Shown here: in pieces, positions 55,970-64,000 of the stretch | How the letters are laid out: each line of letters opens with the position of its first letter | How positions within the stretch are numbered: the stretch's first letter is position 1 | NCBI GenBank assembly: GCA_032768795.1 | Contig: CP136490.1 | Location: forward strand, 7,254,001 to 7,318,000 | DNA: 64,000 bases | Direction: 5' to 3' | Source: Tremella fuciformis | Taxonomy: Eukaryota; Basidiomycota; Tremellomycetes; Tremellales; Tremellaceae | Program-made: the position numbers and the translations under genes | Notes under the pieces: model-generated | What the model was told of the DNA's origin: nothing | Seen by the model: only the letters and a program-made list of their open reading frames with translations | The model's database searches: none

Positions 55970-56924
55970 TCACGAAACAATGTGCAGTCGCGCCCCCCAG
56001 GTTGTGAACGCACGTGCGATCTCCGACCAGCTAGACCATGCAGTCATGGCAGTGACACACGCTTCAAGTCGCGGATGGTTCATGTCGGGATCAATGACAT
56101 AGCATAGCATCTCTCTAGTGCGCGAAAACGTGTACATACTGTACATGTAAACCGTGCGCTGGATGTAACGAATGAGTCCAGGACGGCAATAATCACAGCT
56201 GGACTCAGCATGTACAGTATTATCTAGGCGGAGCATGCATGTTGGCAAGGTACTTACCCCATGTAAGCCTCAGGAGCTGGTAGGGAAAACGGGAAATCAA
56301 ATGTTGATTCACGAGCGCTCTTGGAAGCCTCGAGGAACGAAGGAGCATCTAACAGAGCGACCAGTGAGGCCCGATCCTCAATCCCATTGACACTGGCGTC
56401 CCTTTGCATGGTGCATGCACCCAGCGAGGGGTCGCTGCATGACGGCACGGGCATCGTCGAGAGCGCGGACCTCCTCGGACTCGCCTTCGCACTGCCGGAA
56501 CCCGAGGACGGCAGGCAGGCGCGGGACCTTGGGTATAGTCCCGTGCTTTTTTTCTTGAGCGCTCTGTTTTGCCACATGCGATGATTATCTTCTATGAACG
56601 GTGCTCTTGGCTTTTTCAAGGAGTCGACCTCAGGCTGAGTAGTGTTGGACTTAAAGCGCGAGCGCCTACTGGAGTCTGCAGAGCCAGACGCAGGTCTCTT
56701 GCTAGCTGATAGTAGCTCCCTATAGTCGAGGGTCTTGAAAGGTGAATGGGAGGACTTGCGAACGCCAGCTCCCTCGGCACGGGAGAGCAACTGTCGGCCG
56801 GTCTCCCTCGGGTTGTGCGGCCTCGTGGCTTCGTGGTGTCAGGCGAGCTGCTGATGACAATTTGTTGCACATGGGCCCTTCCTCGGTCCTGCTGCCTGCT
56901 CTTTCGAGAGCTGTGCTGGGACAT
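55970..56924 (-). CDS. Hypothetical multi-exon gene
   Basis: Tentative gene assembled from three coding-looking blocks. Exon A from ATG 56924 (MSQHSSRKSRQQDRGRAHV). Exon B reads in another frame from about 56850 to 56258 (NPRETGRQLLSRAEGAGV; TLDYRELLSASKRP; APFIEDNHRMWQNRALKKKS; TFDFPFSLPAPEAYMG) and ends at a good gtaagt donor (about 56257). Exon C ends TTWGARLHIVS (YVIDPDMNHPRLEACVTAMT) with its stop at 55970. The A/B junction phase is not resolved. No domain is recognised; exon B is Ser/Lys-rich. Confidence 0.4.
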
Positions 56925-57525
56925 CGTGTGGGATACGGTTGGGCGTAACGCTTACTGGTGGTCAGCTGTAAGAGGTGACCGACCTGAGTGGTGTCGAGGC
57001 AAATCCGCATTCGCTACTTCCCGACAGTCCTTTGCGCATCTCAGTGCGGCTTGGAGACCTTCTAGCGATGGAAGATGCCAGTGCTCCACCCCGGCTACAG
57101 TACAACGGGGGGCAGCCCTTTGAAAAAATTCGAAAACACTGGGCGATCTGCCTTGCGGGGGCCCCCATTCTGGACGTCTGGAGAAGAAGGACATCCGAGT
57201 GTGGGGTGTTGCGCGAACGGACCAGAGAAAGAGGGTTCCCTACCGGGAAGAACGCGTGCCAGACAGGTAATTTCGCGGATCTAGATTGTGCCATACTACC
57301 CATTTCTGTGCGCCAATCTCGTAAGAAGTAGACTGCATGGGCACATGTCATAGGGATTCGGGCAGGCTTTGTGCTCATCGCGCTACATAAAGCCACGCAA
57401 TTGAGGTCTCATGTTAGCGCACTGGGCCATAAGACGGAGGAGAATACATCGGGCAGAGACAGCTCTCTGCACTGTTGAGCGGGCTGTTGACATTATCGAT
57501 GGGGATCGATCTGAGATCAGGTCCC
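56925..57525. other. Intergenic region
   Basis: About 600 bp with several short overlapping frames on both strands but nothing with consistent coding character or a domain. Confidence 0.4.
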
Positions 57526-58501
57526 TCACTCGCTAGAATCCGAGAATTCGTCAAGCCATCCGGCGTTCGTTTGTGAATTTGACGACTTTTTGCGTCTGGC
57601 CACGTGTCTCCGATAGACTTCGGCTGGTTTGGAGCTGTTCGACGGCATAATGGTCGGTGTGGCAAAGTGATCAGTCTGATTACCTTTAGAGACTCCACCG
57701 AGCAATGAAGTTCCAGTCGCGCTCCCGACCTGCTTTTTTCTGGAGTTCTTGGTGCCGAGTTCAAGGGGAGCTTCATCAGGCTGAGGAGGTATACTTGACA
57801 GCGCGTCTAGAGTATCCTGCTCTCTCGGATCCCTCGCAAACTTGCTCGAGGAGACCGACCAAGAAGCGGCAGCACTAGATTTCTGCTTGTCCACACCAGC
57901 GCCCTTTGATACTTGCGCGCCGCTCGCAGGAGCTTTCAGGCTACTCTTGGACAATACTTTTGTTGCCTTGGTCACCCTGGTGGCCTCATCTCGAGTGGGC
58001 GAAGTGATGGCTGTCTGGGATGATGTGCTGCTCAAGCTATTGGCCCTCGCCGCCTGACCAAATCTCTTCATCGCCTGAGACATTGCGCCGGATGCCGCGG
58101 TGTTAAATGTCGGCTGATGGAAGAGGCTTCAGTCCTGTCAGTGCTTTCTAGGACGAGAAGCCTGAAAACCCCCCAGGCGGCTGAGCTGTTCCCGGGGAGA
58201 GCTCAAATAGCTCTGCGACACTACGCCGCATCCTTTGATTGGATGCATCTTCTGTATGAGCATTCGAAATAACGCTCAAAAACTTCAACACAGCCCTTTG
58301 ACGGACAAGAAACTCGCGTTTGAGGTGCGGAGACACCGGCGTCGCCTTCGCGAAAGACTGCGCACGGTTCTCACGTCGCTTAAACTCCGATGTGACTGGG
58401 TCGTGACCGAGGTCCAGAACTTTCGGCAAGAGCAAGGCAGCTGCACAAATATAACGCATCGGGGGGCTCCACTGGTCTTCCGCATAGCAATGGCTCTTCA
58501 A
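57526..58501 (-). CDS. Hypothetical protein, Ser/Lys-rich C-terminus
   Basis: Two coding-looking exons. The 5' one (about 58148-58501) contains MRYICAAALLLPKVLDLGHD, VSPHLKREFLVRQRAVLKFL and SNQRMRRSVAELFEL. It probably continues from a further 5' exon because an acceptor (atatcagcag) precedes it. The 3' one (57526 to about 58110) contains MSQAMKRFGQAARANSLSST, EQDTLDALSSIPPQPDEAPL and AEVYRRHVARRKKSSNSQTN, ending WLDEFSDSSE. The junction phase is not settled, and the two could be separate genes, the second starting at ATG 58083. No family is recognised. The basic RRHVARRKK could be nuclear-targeting. Confidence 0.42.
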
Positions 58502-58676
58502 GACACAAGCGGCATCAATGTGAGCTGCTGATATTCATAACCAACTTTGCCACATGTGCTGTACAGTGTGAAACTAAGGCGAAAGGTCGAAAAGCCACAG
58601 GTGTGGGAGGAGCCAAGACTATGTACAAAGCGACGAAGAGGTGTGAAACGCAAGAGAGACTCAGTGCAATCCCGTT

Positions 58677-59300
58677 CTACGTTGATCCGAGCCCTGTGGA
58701 ATCGTCAGGTCTGGTGTCTGTAGCAATCGCAGAATCGGGGCTCCTTGGCGTAGACTGCTGTTGGGCCGCCTTCTTCTTCCGCCACGGAGGTGTGCAACAT
58801 CGACGAGGTATATCTGTCACTGGCTGGAGGTCACCTGATGAAGGATACTTTCGCGCCGTTCCGATGTGCGCCATCGATTGGGCGTCTGCATTATCGTAGT
58901 CCGGTCTGTAGCTGTCCGTTTGCGGCGGCCCGGAGGAATGGGTTGCTTGTAATGGTCTGGTGTGCACATCCCGCAGGTCCTTGTCACGATGACCACTCTT
59001 TGTGTAGGCCTCTTGGGCACGTCTGAGCCCCGCCTTCATTTGTCGTGGTATCGATGTACAGTCGAAGTCGTCAGGGTGGGCGCTCCGGCTGCTTCGCCGG
59101 GAGGTTCCGTTCCGATCGACAGATTTTGTGACCTTGTCCGGACGACTGGCGGCGGTTTTATCTGACCTGAAGCTGGCGGACTTGAGCGAATACTTTGTAG
59201 GGCGCACTGCGGAGGTTTTGGTGGCTTTCTCTCTCTGCCCCTGAGAGTCACTTTCTCGAGTCTCAGTACCCTGCGGCGTGGAGTTGCTGATATCTGACAT
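58677..59300 (-). CDS. Hypothetical basic Ser/Arg-rich protein
   Basis: A 207-codon frame from ATG 59300 (MSDISNSTPQGTETRESDSQ). It is highly charged and Ser/Thr-rich throughout (KTSAVRPTKYSLKSASFRSD; RRSSRSAHPDDFDCTSIPRQ), with a helical block KAGLRRAQEAYTKSGHRDKD and a Cys-Cys-Pro-Pro-Trp segment (PRRCCTPPWRKKKAAQQQ). No domain is recognised. It could be one exon of a larger gene with the frame to its left. Confidence 0.42.
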   Translation of the reverse strand: MSDISNSTPQGTETRESDSQGQREKATKTSAVRPTKYSLKSASFRSDKTAASRPDKVTKSVDRNGTSRRSSRSAHPDDFDCTSIPRQMKAGLRRAQEAYTKSGHRDKDLRDVHTRPLQATHSSGPPQTDSYRPDYDNADAQSMAHIGTARKYPSSGDLQPVTDIPRRCCTPPWRKKKAAQQQSTPRSPDSAIATDTRPDDSTGLGST

Positions 59301-59769
59301 TGCTTGAGGTAGGTAGTGCAAAGGTAATCAGCGAATGAAAACTCATCGGCCCCTTCGGCCAGTTCTTCAATGGCGTTGGGCTACATGCCTTCTTGCTACT
59401 TGTATTCAAGCCCCGTCGTCATCCCTCAAGGGAGGGACAGAGTCAAGAGCAGGACACTTCCTCCTGTTTGTCCAGTGAGAATCTGTCTGTCAACGAAGGC
59501 CTCTTGAAGATCAATGTGAACGTAGTGCAGCATCGCTTCAGACAATAGGGATTTTGTCCTGGCCGTATACGCTCTCAATAGGGAAGGAGTGTGCTGAAGA
59601 GAGTGGAGATCGCCGACCAACGACAATCAGCCAAGGGTGCACCTCGGCCTGATAGCAGTGGCCTCCATTCGAAATGTGTCGTGAACATGCATATGAGGTG
59701 TGTGAACGTGCAACAAACATGGTGCCCAAGAAAGTGCCGAGTGTATCTATACAGTGAAATGCGACGACG
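59301..59769. other. Intergenic region
   Basis: 469 bp with no supportable gene, between a minus-strand hypothetical gene and the 3' end of the Nudix gene. Confidence 0.4.
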
Positions 59770-61649
59770 TCACGCGCGGAAGAATCCCCACCAACGTGCC
59801 ACATACCAGCCCAGACCCGCAATGCCGAGCCCGGTGCCGAGCGCACGGATGATGATCGCCACGACGAGTGCCTGTCGAACAGCCGTGTAGAATGTCGCCA
59901 AGGCGGCACCAGACCAGTTCGTTCGTCGATCCGCCGCGCGTACAGGTCCCCTGACGGATGCCTCCCAGCCTTTGACGACCTGGCGATACCGGCGTCCGAA
60001 AACCCTTCGAAGATCAGCTTCAGGAATACGGGGCGACAGGCTACATACCAGATCCAGAAGTTGACGTCGGGATATTCGAAACGAGGGAAAACAGCACTAT
60101 TTGTTATCTCACGCGACCGCCCGAAGACTGCAAACTTACGTCACACCTGGTCCTACGCCTCTCCTCCGTCTTCCCTTCAATCCTTTGACATCCACTTTGA
60201 GGCCCAGCTGACCCCTGGTAGTAAGACCAGCTCCGCTCGCGCCGATGACCTCGTGAGAGACTGCGAGTGTCCCCTTCTCCTCTTTCTCGCCGTTGCCCGC
60301 GGGCTTCCCATTTGCCTTCTCATCGGCCGATTCGAGGACTTTGACAGCACCGCCCCAGTGGTCGTCATAGCTGCTGGTCACGGTCACGGGGGTTTTGGGA
60401 GCGAGCGGATAGTCGTGAATTGAAGCAGAGCCCGAAGACGACCGCGATCCTCTAGGCGCAGGCAGGACCAATGGCCCAGGCGTCGGCATGGGCAAATGTG
60501 CTACCAGGTCGCTATCTCGTCAGCCCGACCTCAGAGAGACTATATTCGACTTACAGTGTCATACCCAACGTCAAGCCCCATAGTCGGAGCATCCTCTTGC
60601 CTTCTGCTTTGTTATACCAGCTGCCACTACCCTCAGGAATCTCTGCGGGTATCGGATCCGGCTCATAGCCCTCAGCAACATCGGATGGCTCGTCCGGCAA
60701 CAATACACAACCAAATCTAGAATGAGCTTCGAGCGCAGAGAGGGATATTCACTCACTGCATCTTGCCGACCAACTGTCCTAGTGCCCAGCGCATGACCTT
60801 GTTGCGAGGACTCAACCGACTGCTGATATCAATGTCGATATGGGACCAAGTGGTCGGCGTGAAGGGAGGCGTAAGGGAGACCAGAGGGATCCAGTGGACA
60901 GAGGAGACTTCAGACTACAATTATCAGCTAATACTACGTGAGAGCGGGTGACACTCACAGCGTTGAGATCAGCTTGAGGGGTAAAGGGCGAGGTTTGTAG
61001 GAAGACTGGGGTCAGTCAGTGAGAGTCCGTACCGCAGAGTGTGAGGGCGATTCACCGAAGGGACTGAGTATCATCAACAGCCTCTTCCCGAGACTTGTCG
61101 TAACCTCCCGCTCGTCGAGCCTTCCGACCTGCACAAATTCTCTCTCCGCCAGATCGATGCCGACCTCCTCCCAAGTCTCTCGCAGAGCAGTATACAGCGC
61201 CGACTCGTCGTTTGCTTCGTGGCGCCCTCCGGGAAAAGCGATATGACTCGACCACCTTGCGTGGCCACCTGAAGGTGTCGTTGCTGGTGCACGTCGAATG
61301 AAGAGGATCTCGGGCACGGTGAGCGGGTGGTTCACCCAGGGAAGGCGAAAGAAGTCCTCCATGCTGAGTCCCACCCCGAAAGCATGAGCAGGGATGACCT
61401 CTCCGTCATAACCTTCAGGCTCATGACCCTCGAACACCAACCCCTCTGCCGGTCGCATACGGACGATGAGCGCGACAGAGGCTCTGCGAGGCTGCGTTGG
61501 CGGTGACTGGATGAGGCGCGGGGGCGTGAGTCGGAGTGACGTGAAGAGAGCGTGCATGGTCTCGGCGGGCGCCATCGAGGGCGTTGCAGACGGGATGTCT
61601 GCCGATCAGCAATAGCTCGAGTGATGGTCATGTTACGCTGACCTGACAT
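59770..61649 (-). CDS. Membrane-anchored Nudix hydrolase
   Basis: Nudix-family pyrophosphohydrolase. ATG 61649 with a 45-nt intron gives MSDIPSATPSMAPAETMHAL. The Nudix region is IAFPGGRHEANDESALYTAL followed by RETWEEVGIDL. R-E-x-x-E-E-x-G is intact, and the FPGGR-x-E-x-x-D variant resembles CoA-pyrophosphatase-type members. It continues HWIPLVSLTPPFTPTTW and the block DLNAVSEVSSVHWIP. After a disordered insert (PLVLPAPRGSRSSSGSASIH) comes PRFEYPDVNFWIW. A 44-nt intron then gives VFGRRYRQVVKGWE and a C-terminal hydrophobic helix (RQALVVAIIIRALGTGLGIA) ending WWGFFRA. A C-terminal membrane anchor suggests location on the ER, peroxisome or mitochondrial outer face. Five or more introns. Substrate is unknown. 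Confidence 0.82.
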
Positions 61650-62352
61650 GTTTGGCGGACTGAATTGGGCTCTGTGGGGTGATGATATGGATTCAAGAAG
61701 ACAAGATGCTCCAGGCGGCGGAGAATGTGGTCAAACGACAGACGGGCGGAGTGGGCGCCTCCTTTGCGCCCTCCACACACGCGTGTCAAGATGCGGCTCG
61801 GAGTGGAGCAGGCGACTGCAAATGCGGGAGTCGTTCGAGTGTTGGTCGCAAAGATGTGATCGGCTGAGTTGGAAAGAGTGGCGAGCGCGAGCTACGCGCA
61901 GAATGTGAACGAGTTTCAATCGTATCTTTGAGCCATCGTCATGGCCACCTAAAGAGTTCCCAATTCACTTTTGTGGGGAGAGTCTCGTCTTTCAAGGCCC
62001 CAGGCACCGGCGCGGCCTGGGCGACGACTCTTGCTAATCCGGCCGAAGAAACATTAGCATGCACGTCTAATCCGTATTAGTTTGAGAGATCGGATACCGC
62101 CGAAAACATTAGCAAATGAACAGATGCATGGATTTGGTTCATAACGTATCGTAATGGGCATGCGCGAATACTGGCTAGCTTACAATCGAATGTCAAGAAG
62201 ATATGTTTCAACATGAAGGCACCTGAGACTGTGGCAGCACTTGAGACTGCGGCCAAGCCAAGAACTATAGACACGGGAGTACCGATGTACAACGGTATTG
62301 ATCATCGACAAGCACGTGCGGCTGCGGGAGTCTGCTCGATCGGTTGGGCGCC
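61650..62352. other. Intergenic region with short repeats
   Basis: About 700 bp with no supportable gene. A 7-bp inverted repeat CCCAGGC/GCCTGGG lies at 61999-62021, and two near-copies of CCGAA(G)AAACATTAGCA lie near 62042-62059 and 62099-62114. It should contain the Nudix promoter and the 3' end of the next gene. Confidence 0.45.
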
Positions 62353-63445
62353 TCATCGAAGTCGCTTTGACGATCTGCCATCCCTGCACACTTCCTGAGA
62401 GAGCTTGCTGTTCCCTTTGCCCGGACCCGCCGGGAGCACACTAACCCCGACAGCGCCCCTGATACCCGATATGCCCTTCGCTCGAGGCGTTACGTCGGAT
62501 TCTGGAGCGGCATGTTGCTTGCCCTTCGCATTGCCTTTCGGGGTCGATGTCGCAGCTGACTCCAGGTTCACCATGGGCGGGATGTTCTCCTGATTATCGT
62601 GATCATCCTCGAAAGCAGATGTAGGACTTGAGGGAATATGAGCAGAAGCGTCGTCGGCAAGATCGGGATTCGGTATCACTGTCGTTGATACGGTCGCCTC
62701 AGCAGGATCGAGAGCGTCTGCTTTCCGCTTGCCCTTGGATTTCGGAGTGAGCGGAGCTGCGATGGCATCCGCCAGCACGTCAAAGCCGGGATCGTGTATA
62801 TTTTCCGACGCCGTAGCTGTCGAGATATTTGAACGACGCGAAGGAGTGGAAGGGGCGCTGCTCGGCGGAAGGCTGGTTGACGTACGATTCGAGTGCGTCG
62901 AGCAAGGGATCTCAATGCTGGGTGACGGCGAAAGTTTGCCTCTCTTGCCCTCAGGCGCAGCATAGATGACACCGGTGATCCCATTACGCGGTTTACTGAA
63001 GATGAGACCACTCCCTCTTTGCGTGGCGCAAGACTGACCTTGGACCGGCCTCGGTTGATTGTGATAGAGGAGACGGCTGGCTGCCCCTTCTCTCCATCTG
63101 GACCGCACCGAACAATAGCCTCGCCGGGCTGCGCTCTAGACCAAATACAGGCTTCTCCAGCTGAACTTTGGCTTTGGGCGTAAGATCTGACTTTCTCCTC
63201 CGCTTGATAGTATGACCCTCAGCATCCTTTTCGGTATCCGCCTCTTCGACTATGTCCTTCGCATATGGATGGGCCCGTACATGGCCAGGACTCGGAGGTA
63301 TAGGGGCGACGTTGTGGTCGGAAGGTGTATGTGGCTTATGAGTACTGCGCTTTGTCGGAAGAGACGATGGAGAAGGCATCAGATCCGCCGCAGGGATGAA
63401 GCGGGACAGTGGCAGAGTGGCCAGTGGTTGGCGTTCCGCGGGCAT
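62353..63445 (-). CDS. CDK-site-rich nuclear protein with RxLFG motif
   Basis: Two exons, about 345 residues, disordered. From ATG 63445 (MPAERQPLATLPLSRFIPAA). Features in order: PSP/TP sites, HVRAHPYAKDIVEEAD, a basic nuclear signal KRRRK (residues 81-85), the CDK consensus LTPKAK (88-93) and then ERSPARLLFGAVQMERR. In that last block RLLFG (109-113, bases 63107-63121) is an RxLF cyclin-docking motif in a context like the A-C-R-N-L-F-G-P-V of animal p27. An intron (about 62998-63042) joins AGPS to KPRNGITGVIYAAPEGKRGK. The rest has more CDK-type sites (LSPSPS; STPSRRSN; PLTPKSKGKRKAD), a DNQENIPPM segment and the basic end SSKRLR. It could be a cyclin-CDK regulator or substrate. No family is recognised. 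Confidence 0.75.
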
Positions 63446-63797
63446 TGTGCGACAAGTCGTAGTCGTGAAGCGGCGATAGCGAAGTGTCAAGAAGTATGCG
63501 TGGGCTCTCCGGGAGGTACGCGAGTCGAGTAGCAAGATATCAAGAGGTGCAGAGAGAGTAAAAGAGAGAGCAAGAGAGAACGAAAGGACAAAGGGATGAC
63601 GATCGACAAACAGGGAAAAGGGGGTCTGAGCAAGACGCTTGGACGCGAGGCGGTGGCTCTTTACGTAAACTGTGAGTGCCCGAGTCAATCCGATCACCGA
63701 TTTCTGCGGCCGAACGGCGGACGTCATTCTTCACTCTTTCTCGACGACTTTTTCGCTCCCTTCCTCGCGACCGTAGCCCAAAAGGTCCACAGGCGAC
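63446..63797. promoter_or_regulatory. Divergent promoter at right end
   Basis: 352 bp between divergent start codons (63445 on the minus strand, 63798 on the plus). It has purine-rich GAGA runs on the plus strand near 63547-63580. No gene is seen. Confidence 0.45.
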
Positions 63798-64000
63798 ATG
63801 GCGCGACCCGACTTGAGTATACCCACGCTGCCCGATGCCGAGGAGATGGACCTTCGGCAGCGGGCAAAATATCTGAGTCGGGGTGGCACCGATATCCGCG
63901 AGGCCTCGAACGGGATGGTCGAGGACTTTGAGTGGCCAGAAGCAGGACCAAGCAGCCAGCCCATGTCTTCTTCATCGGCAAAGCAGCCGATGGTCGGACC
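63798..64000 (+). CDS. Hypothetical protein, 5' partial (cut by window end)
   Basis: An open frame from ATG 63798 to the window edge reads MARPDLSIPTLPDAEEMDLR, then QRAKYLSRGGTDIREASNGM and VEDFEWPEAGPSSQPMSSSS. It has an acidic/helical start and a Ser/Pro-rich continuation, with no stop before base 64000. It has a clean start and coding-like composition. The family is not recognisable from this fragment. Confidence 0.55.
   Translation, partial: MARPDLSIPTLPDAEEMDLRQRAKYLSRGGTDIREASNGMVEDFEWPEAGPSSQPMSSSSAKQPMVG

Noticed and set aside
55572..55973. 133-codon minus-strand frame
   Set aside because: It lacks a convincing start and domain and overlaps an equally open plus-strand frame; left as intergenic.

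Overview
The window looks like nuclear chromosomal DNA of a basidiomycete fungus. Almost every protein-coding gene is broken by short spliceosomal introns of about 40-60 nt with GT..AG ends and a CTGAC/CTGAT-like branch sequence. Genes are dense and lie on both strands. The conserved proteins (SAGA Spt3, 20S proteasome alpha subunit, Mdv1, Kti12, ribosomal uL3, Bud32, BAG co-chaperone, WSC-domain glucanase) are fungal or general eukaryotic housekeeping types. I cannot fix the class or species from the sequence alone. All multi-exon coordinates given here are start-to-stop spans that include introns.

Layout. 0.3-6.7 kb (+): a Cdt2-like WD40 adaptor, SPT3 and the proteasome subunit PRE10. 6.9-9.6 kb (-): a signal-peptide, GPI-type GH13 alpha-amylase-like enzyme. 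10.2-18.9 kb: a carbohydrate-use neighbourhood made of an MFS sugar transporter (-), a Zn2Cys6 regulator (-), a divergent GH1 beta-glucosidase (+) that carries several coding lesions and looks like a recent pseudogene, and a 2OG-Fe(II) oxygenase (-). 19.5-21.9 kb: two orphan genes. 22.0-29.5 kb: MDV1, KTI12, a mitochondrial-looking J-domain protein and a secreted fasciclin-domain protein. 30.0-35.9 kb: a Ty1/copia retrotransposon with one intact 1678-codon open reading frame on the minus strand, and immediately beside it a 305-bp miniature LTR-element-like structure with two identical 74-bp terminal repeats. 36.1-45.1 kb: a PPPDE-thioredoxin-PUL protein, ribosomal protein L3, a type I membrane protein with a proline-rich cytosolic tail, the BUD32 kinase and an Ash1-like GATA factor. 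45.1-47.8 kb: a long stretch without a supportable gene. 47.8-54.8 kb (+): a WSC-WSC-GH71 alpha-1,3-glucanase, an Mpo1-like ER dioxygenase and a BAG-domain protein with a heat-shock-like promoter. 55.1-59.3 kb (-): poorly conserved hypothetical genes. 59.8-64.0 kb: a membrane-anchored Nudix hydrolase, a CDK-site-rich protein with a p27-like RxLFG motif, and the first exon of a gene cut by the window end.

Themes. Two enzymes in the window act on alpha-glucan: the GPI-type GH13 protein, whose conserved region IV histidine is replaced by Gln, and the WSC-GH71 glucanase. Together they suggest cell-wall alpha-glucan remodelling rather than only starch digestion. The transporter-regulator-GH1 block looks like a beta-glucoside utilisation cluster whose hydrolase is decaying. 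The most unusual items are the miniature LTR element next to copia, the ~240-residue Cys-containing C-terminal extension of the copia polyprotein, and the possible cyclin-docking protein at 62.4-63.4 kb.
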